A DNA stretch of 64,000 nucleotides, from positions 1,488,001 through 1,552,000 of the forward strand of contig BLAL01000194.1 in assembly GCA_015698045.1 (NCBI GenBank). The letters run 5' to 3'. The stretch's first letter is position 1; the number at the start of each line of letters is the position of its first letter. Under the pieces are notes generated by a model, which was not told the DNA's origin, did not search any database, and saw nothing but the letters and a program-made list of their open reading frames with translations. Made by a program: the position numbers and the translations under genes. The stretch is from Rhizophagus clarus (taxonomy: Eukaryota; Glomeromycota; Glomeromycetes; Glomerales; Glomeraceae). This document shows, one piece after another, positions 45,601 to 58,394 of this stretch.

Positions 45601-47540
45601 GGAAGAGCACAAAAATAGTTAGCCTTTTGTTTAACCAACGAGCAGATGTGTCTTGTAGCAGTATAGCAGTCCCTGTCAGAGAGATGAGTGACTTGCATAC
45701 GGTATTCGAGCTTAGGTATGAGCACCGTGTTGTAAAGATAAACAATTTGCTTGGCAGATAATTTAGCCAGGCGAAGAGTAGCAGCGAAGGAATTACATTC
45801 ACTGGCAATCTGCTTTTTAACAAAATCCCAGAAGCCTTTTATGTTAAACCAAACCCCTAAAAATCGAAATAAAGAAGTAATAGAGATAGGGGTAACAGAA
45901 ATAGAAGGGGTACAATTTAAAGAGGACAAGGACAAATTAAACTCCACAGGGGAGATGTTGGAAGTAGTGGTTAGGAGTAAAGAATTTGATATTAAAACAT
46001 ATTTGTGGTGATTAGCAGAAGTATTGTTCAACGCATAAAATTCTTCCGTGATAGATAGCATATGTTCCAATCCAGTTTTGGATGACGAGATAAGAGTAGA
46101 ATCATCCATAAAGACCAGATTGTTAATTGCAAGATTTGAATTATTTTCAAGAGGCGTCAGAAGGAGCGAAGGAAGTCGCAAGATATAAGGATCCAACATC
46201 TCTTTTTTTAACACAGACAAGAGGGGGTCGATATATATGACCCAGAGGAGTAGAGAAATCACCTCGCCTTGGTCAATACTAATGCGAATCCGGTAAGAAG
46301 GAGTATCACCATGAGCAGTAAAAATCCAATTTGATTGATTCATAAAAAGTGACAAAATGAGTTAAATGGAAGAGGCTGGCAAGCGAATACGTTCCAAAGC
46401 AAATTTCAACATAGTAAGATGAACAGAGTCAAACGCTTTAGAAATATCCTGGGAGAGGATCCACAAAGAGGAAGTGGTGTAATTAGCGTCATGAATAATA
46501 GATTTTAAAGTTATAATAGGATCTCGGCAAGTTCCTCCAGGTAGGCCAGCAAAATTACCACCAGTGAGAATATTATGGGCAGCGAGGATGGAGGATAAGC
46601 GGTTGTAAAAAGGCTTGATGAATGATTTCTGTATAACTTCCAAGAATGTGATAGGGCGAGTATTTTGTAATTGACAATGCCATTCATGCGGTTTGGGAAT
46701 AGGGAAAACCATAGCTTGACGCCATAGATCTGAAATGTCAGCAGTAGCAAAATATTTACGGATCAAGATTAAAAGTAGAGCGTTGACAGCAGGGCCAAGG
46801 TGTTTAAGCATTTCATAAGTGATCATGGAGGGGCCAGAAGCTTTGCCATTGGGCATAGAGGAAATTGTGCTCAACCATTCTTCCGAGGTAGGGGGAGATA
46901 AAAGAGAATTATAGATCGCGGGTGAAATTGAGTCCATAGGTGAATACTCAGATTGCTATCTATCAGGAAGTGCAGATATGTGCAAAGGTGGGGTAGATTT
47001 AATAGGAACCGCATGCTGGAAATGATTAACCACAGCATCAGAAATATCCAATGGGTCGGTCAGTAGGCGAGGAGCAGTAGGATGATCAATAAAAACACGA
47101 TTTAACACGATTCACCGACGGGAATGAGAAAGTGCTGAATTAATGAAAGAGGAAATGTCAGTGTCAAAATCAAGATCACGTTTCTCAATATGAGCTTTGA
47201 TAGAGAAGTCCTGGTACTCTTTTTCTTTCAGAAGATGTAAACCTCTTAATAAAGAAGAGGAATGAGACAAGAGATTAAAAATATGATTAAAATTGTCAGC
47301 CTGACAAGAAGATAAAATTGTGGGTAAAACGGGAATGGCAGAAAAACAAGACTTATAAAGGCGAAATATATTGCCCAAGCGAATAAGGTAAACAGACCAT
47401 TTACGATCATGTGAAGAAGAAAAAGTATGCGGGTGTTTTTGCAAAATTCTAATAGAATGAAGAACCCGATTAAGGAAACGATAATGTTGTATGAGAGTTT
47501 CCAATTCTTTGGGAAGTTTGGGGTGTGATCATTTCCGATC
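42690..47540 (-). pseudogene. LINE B ORF2 remnant: RT, RNase H, zinc motif
   Basis: Lacks the endonuclease. The RT is in pieces: PIPKPHEWHCQLQNTRPIT (about 46690), SQDISKAFDSVHL, SIDQGEVISLLLW and FMDDSTLISSSK (about 46100). RNase H retains YYTDSSLINL and IYTDSQAAIDGL (about 44460-44220). The C-terminal part (43496-42690) carries the zinc motif as CHSCCNRKKDLLHLILC. Frameshifts and a foldback insertion break it. Confidence 0.8.
43494..43856. mobile_element. 363-bp foldback element with CACAGGT ends
   Basis: CACAGGTCAAAATTAGTTAA at the left is the inverse of the right end TTAACTAATTTTGACCTGTG; nearly the entire element is one inverted repeat. TAA is duplicated (43491-43493, 43857-43859). The uninterrupted homologue in LINE C (GATCAGTTAAACAAA, about 48654) has a single TAA, confirming insertion. 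It shares CACAGGT termini and 3-bp duplication size with the 5.2 kb element in LINE A. Confidence 0.88.
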
Positions 47541-47552
47541 GTGCGTGAAGGT

Positions 47553-47567
47553 AGAATTTAAATTCAA
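47553..47567. repeat. LINE target 15-mer, copy 3
   Basis: AGAATTTAAATTCAA between the truncated 5' end of LINE B and the 3' end of LINE C. Confidence 0.9.
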
Positions 47568-47823
47568 GGCAAACGCGGCATAGTAGCCAATATCTTTATT
47601 AATTATTATTTAATCGATACAATTTATAGAAATAAAAAGAAAACAAAAATAAAAAAAACTAACTAAAAATAAAGTTATATAGTCTCCTAAGTAAAAATAA
47701 AGTAATAAAAATTAATCTAAAAGAATAATCACATTACACTAAATTTCCCTAGATCTTCCCCCTTGATATATTCCAACCAAAGTAGAAGCAACTATGCTAA
47801 CATAATAACGGATAACACGCCCA

Positions 47824-50800
47824 CTATAAAAATCGACATCCCATCCTGCAAAAGCTGTTATTAAGTAGCACCATTAGACGACCCATAAAACCCGACAAAT
47901 GATTATACCATGGTAATTCCTGAACTATCGAGTTCTTGATCCAATCAGTTTTGAAGTCACGTGAATTTACGAGATGGGTCGGAGGAGGTAATGAAGAGAA
48001 AGGCACATACGTAAAAGCAGGCAAATTAGAAGGCCGAGGAGAAGTTTTTAATTTAAGAGTAATGTGCATCGCATCTTCCCATCTACTTTTGTCATAGGTA
48101 CGCAGATTTCAGATGCGTCGACGAAGTTTCTGGACAAAGTTGTTGTGAATCGCAGCTACAACCTTCATGGCAGATTGCCTAGGAATAGATAATTCTACAA
48201 ACAAATCAACAAAAAGTTTGGGTAGGCAACCCCAAATGAGAGCATACGAGGACCAATTAGAAGAGGAAATAGACCAGCAAGAAAGAGATGAAAGCTTCCT
48301 GATCATCAGCGTGAGATCCACATCAGCCAATTCACCAGCTTCACGAAGCTTGGAGAATAAATGATTCTGGTAGGATTGTAAAATCTGGTGCATAGCGGTA
48401 CAGCGTTTTGAGCAAAGAATAAAGTGCATCAAGTCTTCTTTGCGAATGCAGCAGGAGCGATATGTTAAAAGATCAATATAAAGATCTGGGCGTGTAATTT
48501 TCAACTTCTCCAGGAGAGGCAAGTCATCAAGGAAAAGCTTGAATTTGAAGGTGTAATGTCTTGAAGCGTGGTGAGCTTGGAAGGAAGCGTCGTGAGATGG
48601 AGAGTAATTAAGGGTGAATCAGGTAAGATCCCAGTCAACAATATAATCATCCCGATCAGTTAAACAAAAAATAAACTGAAAACGATTGAGTGACAAGAGG
48701 TCTCGCATGTAGGTAGCCTGATAATAAGCCTTGAAGAAGCGCCTAGGATTGGATTCACAAATAATGTCATCGTAAATCAGACGGATATTGTGTGAAGAAG
48801 TGATAATGGCCTCAGGAAGGGGAAAAGCATCATCTGACTGATGAGCAGAGTTAGCAAGAGAGTTGGCAAAATCATTCCAATAATTGCCGTCGTGACCTTT
48901 GACTTTAATAGGAAGAACAAACAGCCGTTTCTTGCGAATGCAACATTCTATAGAGGCCCACAGTTCAAAATTGGTGGTTTTGTAATAGAATCGACTGTTA
49001 GTATAAGTAGAGGAAGCGCAAGAATGCAAACCATCTATAGCGGCTTGAGAATCCGTGTATATAGAAACAACAGAATCTTCGGAAGTGACGCTGAAAGCAG
49101 CATAAATTGCAGCGATTTCAGCTCTAGTGGAGGAAGGCCAATTGCGGATAGTACTATACGCATAAGTAGCAACAGAATTGAGGAATCCAGCATCAGGAAT
49201 AATCTGGACCCAGGACCAACCCATTGAGATAGCAGGTGTTCCAAGGTTTATAAGAGAACTATCGGTATAATACCGGTAGTGAGAACCTGGTGGAAGAACG
49301 ACAGGAGAAGGAAGACCGGATGAGTCATACAAAACTGGAGGACTTGCCGAATCACCATTCACCACGGGGAGGGAAGAAGAAAAGTTGGGAGGAATAGATA
49401 GACGTGTGTTAGTATGAAACCACCATAGTACATAGGTCTGCCCAAGAGTAGGGGGAAACCACTTCCGTAGTAGTAGGCTGAATGCGCTCACTATGGGTAG
49501 GGAGAATCAAAGACCTTAAAAGGGAGACCGTGAAAGTGCACCTAGGTTCAATAGTGGAGTATTTATTAGCAGCAGGGAAGGGAACATGAGCCTCACAACC
49601 CAGGCAAGGGTGAAGGCGGATAACATCACCAGGAGAGGAAAGACAGTCGGACGTCCAATGAACAATTGTACAAGTATCTTTCTTAGGTTGAATGGTAAGC
49701 TGCTTGCCAAAAAGAGGAGCAGCGTTGCCATCTAACGTAACAAGCCAGTGCCTATTCTTTTGATTAGTAGTAACACCAGGAACTAAAGAAACAACAGGAA
49801 CTTCTGTAGGAGAACACACGTAGCGATCGTATAAACGATCGTGCGAGTCAGAGATGGTAGTAGTAGCCTGAATATCCAAGTACCATTTATGTGGGAGAAC
49901 GACCACGTTTGTCAGCCAATAGAGCAAGATAAGCAGTCCGATAGGTGGTCCAGAAAACAAGATGGGTGCCAGTGGGCGTGATCAATTGCGAGAGATAATA
50001 CAAGTGACGTCTTCGGAGAACCTTAAGGCAAGCCTTGAAAGTTTTAGGGCTCATACACGAATATAAAGGAGTATGGCCAGGTAGAATAAGGTCCGGACAT
50101 AGTGAAGTGGGATTAGCATGTTGCAGTCAGAAGGGGGTGGATACCATGGAAGCAAGAGTGCAGGCGATATAATCACATTTAAAAGCATTCATATTGGACC
50201 ATAAGGACCAATCCGCCACCATCAAGGGAGAAACAGGAATCAAAAATTGAAATTGAATCAACATTAATCTATAAACAAATAAACGTTGAATAAAAGAAAT
50301 AGAGGAATTAGTCATTACAAATAAATTATTAACGTGACATTGAATCAAGTGGGAAGATAAATTGATCAGTCCCAAAGCTTGGGAAAGATATAATATAGGA
50401 TTGGGAAGAGCTCGAGAAAAGTTAACCTTGTGTTTAACCAGCGAGCAGACGAGCCTTGTAGCAATATAACAGTCCTTATCTGAAAGGTGAGTGACTTGCA
50501 TACGGTATTCAAGCTTAGGGATAAGCACCGTATTGTAAAGGTAAATGACTTGCTTGGCCATTAATTTAGCCAGGCGAAGAGTAGCGGCGAAGGAATTGCA
50601 TTCATTAGCAATTTGTTTTTTGACAAAATCCCTAGAGCCTTTAATATTGAACCAAACCCCTAAAAACTGAAAAGACGAAGTAATAGAGATAGGGGTAACA
50701 GATATAGAAGAAATACTATTTAAAGAGGACAAAGACAAATTAAAATCCACAGAGGAGATATTAGAAGTGGTAGTTAGGGGTAAAGAATTTGAAATCAAGA

Positions 50801-53451
50801 CATATTTGTGGTGATTAGCAGAAGTATTATTCAGCGCATAAAATTCTTCTGTGATAGATAACATATGTTCTAAACCAGATTTGGACGATGAGATAAGAGT
50901 AGAGTCATCCATAAAGACCAGGTTGTTAACAAGAAGGTGTGAACTATCATCAAGAAGCGTGGTATGCAGTGAGGGGATCGCAAGATATAGGGATCTAGCA
51001 TTTCTTTCTTTAAAACAGATAAGAGGGGATCGATATATATGACCCAGAGAAGCGGAGAAATCACCTCGCCTTGGTCAATACCAATGCGGACCCGATATGA
51101 AGGAGTATCACCATGAGCAGTAAAAACACGATTTGATCGACTCATAAAAAGTGACAAAATGAGTTGAATGGAAGAGGCAGGCAAGCGAATACGTTCTAAA
51201 GCGAATTTCAGCATAGTGAGATGAACAGAGTTAAATGCCTTAGAAATATCTTGGGAGAGGATCCACAAAGGGGAATTGGTGCAATTGGCGTTATGAATAA
51301 TAGATTCTAAAGTTATGATAGGATCACAGCAAGTTCCTCCAGGTAGGCCAGCAAAATTACCACCAGTGAGAACATTATGAGCAGCGAGGATGAAAGATAA
51401 GCGGTTGTAGAAAAGCTTGACAAATGATTTCCGTATAACTTCCAAGAGCGTGATGGGCTGAGTATTTTGCAATTGGCATTGCCATTCATGCGGTTTGGGA
51501 ATAGGGAAAACTATGGCCTGACGCCACAGGTCTGGAATGTCCGTGGCAGCAAAACATTTACGGATCAAAGCTAGTAGTAAAGCGTTGGCGACAGGGCCAA
51601 GGTGTTTAAGCATTTCATAAGTAATCATGGAGGGGCCAGGAGCTTTACCATTGGGCATGAAGGAAATTGTGCTTAACCATTCTTCCAATGAAGGGGGAGA
51701 TAAGAGAGAATCATAGATTGCAGGCAAAATTGAATCCATAGGTGAATACGCAGAGTGCCATCTGTCAGGTAATGCAGAAATGTGCCAAGGTGGGGTAGAC
51801 TTAATAGGGACCGCGTGTTGGAAATGATTGACCACAGCATCTGAAATGTCCAGAGGGTCAGTCAGCAGATGAGGAGCAATAGGATGATCAATGAAAACAC
51901 GATCTAACACGATCCTTCGACGGGAACGTGAGAGCGCTGAATTAATGAAAGAGAAAATGTCAGTATCAAAATTGAGATCACGTTTCTCAATATGAGATTT
52001 GATAGAAAGGTCTTGATATTCTTTTTCTTTCAGAAGGTGTAAGCCTCTTAATAAAGAAGAGGAATGAGTCAAGATGTCAAAAATATGTTTAAAATTGTCT
52101 GCCTGACAAGAGGAAAGAGTAGGAAGTAAGACGGGAATAGTAGTAAAACAAGGTTTATAAAGGCGAAATATGTTTTCCAATCGAATAAGGTAAACAGTCC
52201 ATTTGCGGTCATGTGAGGAAGAAAAGGAATGCGGATATTTTCGCAAAAGTCTAATAGAATGAAGAACCCGATTGAGGAAGTGATAGTGCTGTATGAGAGT
52301 TTCCAATTCCTTAGGAAGTTTTGGGGTATGATTATTTCTGATCGTACGTGAGGGTAAAACAGCAGTTGCTCCAGCAATAATAGAGGAGTGTAAATATTCG
52401 CACATCTGATTGATATGCCAAGAGGCAAAGGTGTTGGGAGGTACAGTACAAGAAGCATCTATATGGGCTGAAAAGTCATCCCACAGAGCCAGAGAAACAG
52501 AGTCCAAAAGAAAAATACGGCATGTACGCCTTTTGAGCTGTCGAGCACGGGCCAATTTAACAGAAGAACATAGGAGGGAGGAGTCAAAATAAGTGACGAT
52601 AGGGTTGTGATCAGATAGAGAACTATCGCAGACGTCAGAAATAATAGAAGTAAGTAAAAAGGATTTGAGAAGAGGGCACGACCAAATATAATCAATGCGA
52701 GTAATAACGTTTGCACGATGAAAAGTGCTCAGAGAATCAGAAAAGTTGATAGGAGTAAAGTCCATGTAACCACTGCTCAAAAGGAAATTAAGGAGTCTGT
52801 GGATACGTTTGGAGGCAATTTGAGGTTGATTGAAAAATATGGGTAAAACTGATCTAAATGCATATTAAAATCCCCACAGATAGCATGATGAAAGCCTAGT
52901 CGCTTAGTGTCCGAGAGGGCTTGGATGAGCAAGTCTATAGTGGAATCGCGTAGGGCTTGATCTGAGGTAAGGGGTATGTAAACTACAAAAATACGCAGCT
53001 TAATGTTGCCTTTGAAATACAAGTCAACCGAGAGCAGGCGTGACAAATGGGAAGTGTATGTGTAAACGTGAGGAGCCAAAGAATTTTCGATGAATAACAA
53101 AACACCGCCAGAAGAGCGGATGTGATGTGACGTATCCAAGGAAGAGGAAAAAACAGTATAATTAGAGAGGCATTTTGATAAAAATTGCATTTGCTTGGGG
53201 TGTAAATGGGTGTCAACAACACCACCAAAAATATGCTTAAAAGAAAAGAAGTTATTCAATTGTTCAATTTTGTTTTGAGAATGCATTTTTAAACCATTAA
53301 TATTAAACGAAGAAATATTAAAAGAATTAGAAAGGGGAGGGGATAAGGAAATAAAAGAGAATAAAGAGTCTTGTAGAGAAAGATTTTTTATATCTACAGG
53401 GTTAGGAGGATTGCGAACGAAAAAGTCATAATTAAAATTATTGTCCGTCAT
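47824..53451 (-). pseudogene. LINE C ORF2: APE endonuclease, RT, RNase H
   Basis: Starts MTDNNFNYDFFVRNP at 53451, 50 bases after the ORF1 stop. Endonuclease motifs NINGL, CGDFNMHLDQFYP (about 52860) and SDHNPI (about 52605). A frameshift near 52840 leads into a 636-codon open stretch (52780-50870) with the RT: PIPKPHEWQCQLQNTQPIT, LPGGTCCDP, SQDISKAFNSVHL and GIDQGEVISPLLW. A second shift near 50950 leads to FMDDSTLISSSK. RNase H (YYTDSSLINL, IYTDSQAAIDGL) lies at about 49280-48840 and the zinc-like C-terminus (CRSCCIRKEDLMHFILC) near 48450. Length and order match LINE A ORF2. Confidence 0.85.
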
Positions 53452-53500
53452 TAAAACACTATGATAAATTAGACGGGGAAAGAAGGAAGAAAGGGAACAA

Positions 53501-55624
53501 TTATTTGGAACTGGCTGTATCAGCCAAGTTCGAGGTAGTAGAGGTGTTAATTGATCCAATAAAGCCGCTAATGGAGGCTACGAGCATGTTCATTTTACTT
53601 TCAATGGCTGAATGTTTTTCATTGATAGCCTGGATTTTGGCGCTAGCGTGTTTTGAAGAGGGGATGGGAGCAGAGGGTGTAACAACAGCCGAAGATGAGG
53701 TGCTAGCGGGAACTACATGAGGTATCGAAGGGACAAAATCAGGTAAAAGGGGGTTGAGAGCGCGTGAATGCAGCATGATAAGAGGAGAATCTTGCACCAA
53801 AGAAGGGCGAGAAACATCAGGTTGATCGATGTTCATATCAGAAGATTGTGTAGTAGAGGGTGGAACAGAGGGCAAAGGTTGTAGACCAATATGCCATTCT
53901 ATACGAGTCATACGTTGGTCGTTAAGTTCAAGTGCTGTAATGCGATCACGTACGTTAGCCATATCCTGCTGCAAAGCCTTCAGCAACGATAAAATTTCAC
54001 TGGCGTCCTGTGGGAACAAGAAAGGTGGCTGATTGCGCGCTGAAGAGAGAGGGAGAGTGCGTAGTGCAGAAGAGAACAAGACTGAACGGTCACATTTATC
54101 ATTAGATTTAGAGCGATTTCGCTGATTGTTGGAAATGTTAACTTTGGACTGAGCAGAAGAAGATTGCTGGGGTTGAGAGGGTCGAGAGTTATCAGGACCC
54201 TTAGAGCGCGAATGCAAGTGAGAGCGTGAGCGTGAAGTATTTTTGGATCGAGAGGATTGACCAACATGGAAACGTTCTTTGAGTGCAGCCACGGGGTTTC
54301 GATCGCGGGTTCTGCCCCGTTGTTATCAGAGTGGACATTGATTAGGAGTACACCCTAATTTACCACATTGATGGCAGAGTTTGTTGGTGTCATCAGGGAG
54401 ATTCCACTGTAGAGTGTGACCTTGATAGCCGATGAGTTGTTCCATAGCGGCATCCATAAGTTCCTGGGAAGGGAAAGTGATGTAGGCCCATCTTTTGGGT
54501 TTATATGAATTGAGAGACAGGGGGATATTAACAGCTTTAGCACCGAGTTCTCTGATGAGAGGAGCCAAATCGATGTCCTTAGTGTTAGGGGGCAACTGGG
54601 TAAGTGTAGCGATAAATGCATGACGAGAAGATTTCTGATCTACCATGTAATGACACGAGGTAACTCTTAGGCAAGTTGAGAAACAGTATACCGCCCATTG
54701 AGAATCAAACTGGGCGATTGATTGCGCAGAATCATAGACAATACGAGCTTGCTGAACTTTGGCATTTTTCCTGGAGTAAACTCGACAGGATGCAATGTTA
54801 CCGAATTTCTTGAAGTAGGATATGACATTTTCTTTGGTGAGGAAGAAAGGGATGTCAGTGACTTGAATGGCTCAGAGATTCTCATTGCTCTGGAGCTACC
54901 TGGGATCGTGTGCATGGAATACAAGGTCAGGGAACTGCTGGTGGGCAGCACCAACACAAGCATCACGTGCCGCCATAGTTTGGAAGTGAATAACGAGGCG
55001 CTTGGAATCACCAGAACCAGTCATACAAGCTTTACCGGTGTACGATTCATACATTTCCAGAAAGGTGTTGTTAACTGCATCGATTAATGCCTTATTCGTA
55101 GGAAAGTTTTTTAGAGTTTCAGGGGCCGAGTTAGGAGCGGCCGCAGCTTAGTAATCATTTCTATCAAAGGAAAAGGTGGGAGACGGGATAGGTATTTGAT
55201 CGACAGGGGAATCATCAATAGTAGCCTTATCGGGCGATGCGTTAGGGGGGGATGCAGAAGTTGTTGTTCTGGCATGCATAGACGCGTTGAGACTATTAGA
55301 CGCGTCATTATTGGGCGCAGAAGAGGCCGCAGCACTATTTGGGAAAGAGGAGAGAGAAGTTGAAACAGTATTATTTTCTTTGGGAGGAGAACAGAGCCTA
55401 TCTACTCCAACGTCAGCCGCTATATCGGCGACGAAGTCTTCATCCATAGTATTTTTGGAGTGAGTTCTAGTGCGTTTTTGCTGAGCGGTGCTTTCACCGT
55501 CAGAGCTGGAGTTGTCAGAGTTGTTATTATTATTTCTTTTATTATGACGGTTAGCCCTTCTACTGTTGGTATTAGGGAAGCCGCCGCCTCGTCAAGCAAC
55601 ATTTTGAGAGGTGCGCGAGGACAT
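53501..55624 (-). pseudogene. LINE C ORF1, RRM/CCHC protein
   Basis: Starts MSSRTSQNVA at 55624, meets TGA (likely from CGA), then RGGGFPNTNSRRANRHNKR and MDEDFVADIAADVG. A TAA follows DRNDY just before AAAAPNSAPETL, as in LINE A. Further stops interrupt DPR-stop-LQSNENL near 54890 and the region after the CCHC knuckle (CHQCGKLGCTPNQC, about 54375-54335). The C-terminal 263 codons (54292-53501) are open. Domain order equals LINE A ORF1. Confidence 0.78.
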
Positions 55625-55714
55625 TTTAGATAGGAAAACTATAAGTTTATATGATAAGTTTGTCTTGAGAAAAAATGGATAGAGTGATCAGCGGAAAAAG
55701 GAGCGCAGATCATT

Positions 55715-55729
55715 AGAATTTAAATTCAA
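55715..55729. repeat. LINE target 15-mer, copy 4
   Basis: AGAATTTAAATTCAA between the 5' end of LINE C and the 3' end of LINE D. Confidence 0.9.
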
Positions 55730-57505
55730 GGCAAACGCGGCATAGTAGCCCTTATCTTTATTAATTATTATTAAACTGATACAATTTACAAAACATAAAA
55801 AGAAACAAAATAAAATAAAATTAACTAAAAACAAAACTATATAGTCTCCTAAGTAAAAATATAGTAATAAACCTATCCTAAAAAGAATAAATCGCATTAC
55901 ACTAAATTTCCCTAGATCTTCCCCCTTGATATATTCCAACCAAAGTAGAAGCAACTATGCTAACAAAATAACGGGTAGCACGCCCACTATAAAAATCGAC
56001 ATACCATCCTGCAAGAGCTGTTATTAAGTAGCACCGTTAGACGACCCATAAAACCCGACAAATGTTTAAACCATGGCAAACCTTGAGTCATCGAGTTCTT
56101 AATCCAATCAACTTCGGAGTCACGTGAAGTCACGAGATGGATCGGAGGAGGTAACGAGGAGAAAGGCACATACGACGTGGCAGGCAAATTAGATGGCCGA
56201 GGAGTAGTTTTCAATTTGAGGGTAATGTTCATCGCGTCTTCCCATTTACTCTTGTCATAAGTACGCAGATTCCAGATGCGTGTCCTAAGCTTTTGGATGA
56301 AATTATTATGTATCGCAGCTACGACCTTCATAGCAGACGGCCTGGGAATAGATAAATCGACAAATAAGTCAATAAACATGGTAGGTAAACAGCCCCGGAT
56401 GAGCGCGTAAGAGGACCAGTTAGAAGAAGAAATGGTCCAACAAGAAAGAGAAGAGAGTTTCCTGAGCAAGGGTGTAGGATCCTGATCAGCCAATTCACCA
56501 GCTTCACGAAGCTTAGAGAATAAGTGATTTTGATAAGATTGCAATATTTGATGCATGACAGATCGTCGTTTAGAGCAGAGGATCAAGTGCATCAAGTCCT
56601 CCATGCGATCACGACACGAACGGCATGTAAAAAGATCGATATAGAGATCAGAGCGGGTGACTTTTAACTTTTCCAGGAGAGGCAAGTCATCGAGGAAGAG
56701 TTTAAACTTGAAAGTGTAATGTCTTGCGGCGTGAGAAGCCTGGAAGGAAGCATCATGAGTCGGGGAGAAATTAAGAGTAAACCAGGTAAGTTCCCAGTCC
56801 ACCACATAGTCGTCTTTGTCAAACAGGCAATATACAAATTGAAAACGTTTGAGAGATAAGAGGTCCTTCAAAAAGGTGGCCTGGAAATGGAGCTTGAAAA
56901 GCCGCCTGGGATTGGACTCGCAAACCACATTGTCATACACTAGACGGACGGGATGCGAGGAGGTGTAAGTATCCTGGGGCAAAAGAGGAGCCATATCAGA
57001 ATGATGGGCAGAATTCGCAAGAGAATCAGCAAATTCGTTCCAGTAATTGCCATCATGACCTTTAACTTTGACGGGAAAAACCGCAAGACTTTTGGTATGA
57101 ACGAGTCGCTCAATAGAAGCCCACAGCTCGAAGTTAGTAGTTTTGTAAAACAGACGACTATTAGAGTAGGAAGAAGATGCACACAGTCGCAAACCATCAA
57201 TGGCAGCTTGGGAGTCCGTGTAAATAGTAACAGTAGAGTCAGCCGGAGTGACGCTTAAAGCAGCGTAAATTGCAGCAGCTTCAGCTCTGGTAGAGGAAGG
57301 CCAGTTCTGTATAGTGCCGTGCGTATATGAAGCAACAGAGTTAAGATATCCAGCGTCGGGAATTATTTGGACCCAAGACCAACCCATCGAGACTTCAGGT
57401 GTTCCGAGGTTAAGCAGAGAACCATCGGTATAATAACGATAATGAGAGCCTGACGGGAGGGAAGCTGATGAAGAAAGTAAAAATTGATCGTCTATGAGAT
57501 GAGAC
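55730..57505 (-). mobile_element. LINE D, strongly 5'-truncated
   Basis: The 3' 1.78 kb of the same LINE family, ending inside the RNase H coding region at 57505. Confidence 0.88.
55987..57490 (-). pseudogene. LINE D ORF2 C-terminus: RNase H and zinc motif
   Basis: The open frame continues at least from SGSHYRYYTDGSLLNLGTPE (about 57450) through IYTDSQAAIDGLRLC, KGHDGNYWNEFADSLA and the zinc motif CRSCRDRMEDLMHLILC to the stop at 55987. It is the longest unbroken C-terminus in the array (466 codons from the internal MGWSWVQ). Without endonuclease or RT it cannot act alone. Confidence 0.82.
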
Positions 57506-57520
57506 AGAATTTAAATTCAA
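57506..57520. repeat. LINE target 15-mer, copy 5 (outer edge)
   Basis: AGAATTTAAATTCAA followed by ATTAACCAATCC, not by LINE sequence. This copy shows that the 15-mer is a target duplication, not only the LINE 3' end. Confidence 0.88.
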
Positions 57521-57565
57521 ATTAACCAATCCATTTAATTGAATCAGAATAAATAGAATATTTTG

Positions 57566-57962
57566 TACGAGGATTTCTGAGTAATAGTGCAGCCAAAAGT
57601 GGAGGAATCTCATCAGGGATTACCATGTAAGTAAATAAATAAAATTACATTCATATAAATTAAATGTATTTATCGAATATTCAAATTGATTTTGATATTT
57701 AGAACTACGTCCTTTATCGTAATAAAAACCCTGGGTGGTGGCTGTAGACGCGTACCGGCTAAAGATATTATCGTGAATTTAGAATGAGATTTTGGGAAAG
57801 GTCGGGTAATTATACTATAATAAAATTTATAATTAATATTTACGTTCATGTTTTAAATTTGATAAATTTGATCAATTTTAGTCACGCGTGATGATTGTAG
57901 AAGAAGGAGAAACTTACCTACGTATCGTAGAAAATAATTATTTTTATTTTTTTATTTATTAA
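57566..57962 (+). pseudogene. Decayed paralogue of the hAT-carried gene
   Basis: Exon-like blocks match the hAT gene: about 57566-57626 (SAAKSGGISSG against DATKNGGIFSG, donor GTAAGT), 57703-57805 (DIIVNLE-stop-DFGKG against DIIAHLDRDFGKD) and 57882-57962 (IVEEGETYLRIVENN against IVEGQETYLRIVTEDN). The in-frame TGA in block 2 corresponds to an Arg codon. Homology continues past the stop to about 58090. No hAT ends flank it. Confidence 0.6.
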
Positions 57963-58099
57963 GTGAGTAGCTAGGCCTAGTCTGTACCAAATATTGGCTG
58001 GAGACTCACGTTTTTTTTGGACTGTGGCTGATACTGACGTTCACGCCATACAGCCTGGGTACTATTTTATAAAATAGTAGCAAACAAGTATCAAATGTG

Positions 58100-58394
58100 T
58101 ATTTTTTTATTAAGTTATAATAAAAATTAGAATTTACTTTAATTTTAACATAAAAATTGTAAATAATAAAAAATTTGTAAATAAAAATAAATTTGCTTTC
58201 CCAAACTTAAAAGAAAAGGAAAGAAAAGGTGTTTATATTATTTTTGATTATTTAATAGTATCACATGCCTCTTGTATACGTTCTACTACATACGCAGCTT
58301 TAACAATCAAATAGTAATATTACGCAGGTTTATAATCTCGTAAAATTTTGAAATATTTCAACCATAATATTACACAGGTTTACAGTCTCATAAA
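58100..58394. repeat. Satellite left of hAT-2
   Basis: 58100-58295 is AT-rich with no feature. From about 58300 two diverged units of the 50-bp satellite (AATATTACGCAGGTTTATAATCTCG type) run up to the hAT-2 insertion site. Confidence 0.6.
58387..58394 (+). repeat. hAT-2 target-site duplication CTCATAAA (left)
   Basis: Identical to 61035-61042; the site is part of the satellite unit. Confidence 0.9.

Larger units (their letters stand above)
42396..47552 (-). mobile_element. LINE B, 5'-truncated
   Basis: Same family and orientation as LINE A. Body runs from the 3' end GGCAAACACGG (42396) to a 5' truncation inside ORF2 at 47552, where sequence homologous to LINE C 52345-52355 stops at GGT and the 15-mer begins. 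It is about 4.79 kb without the foldback at 43494-43856. 5' truncation is typical of LINEs. Confidence 0.88.
47568..55714 (-). mobile_element. LINE C, full length (about 8.15 kb)
   Basis: Full-length family member without inserted DNA: 5' leader (55714-55625), ORF1 (55624-53501), ORF2 (53451-47824), 3' UTR (47823-47568). The leader includes CCGCTGATCACTCTATCC. Flanked by the 15-mer on both sides. All ORFs contain frameshifts or stops. Confidence 0.92.
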
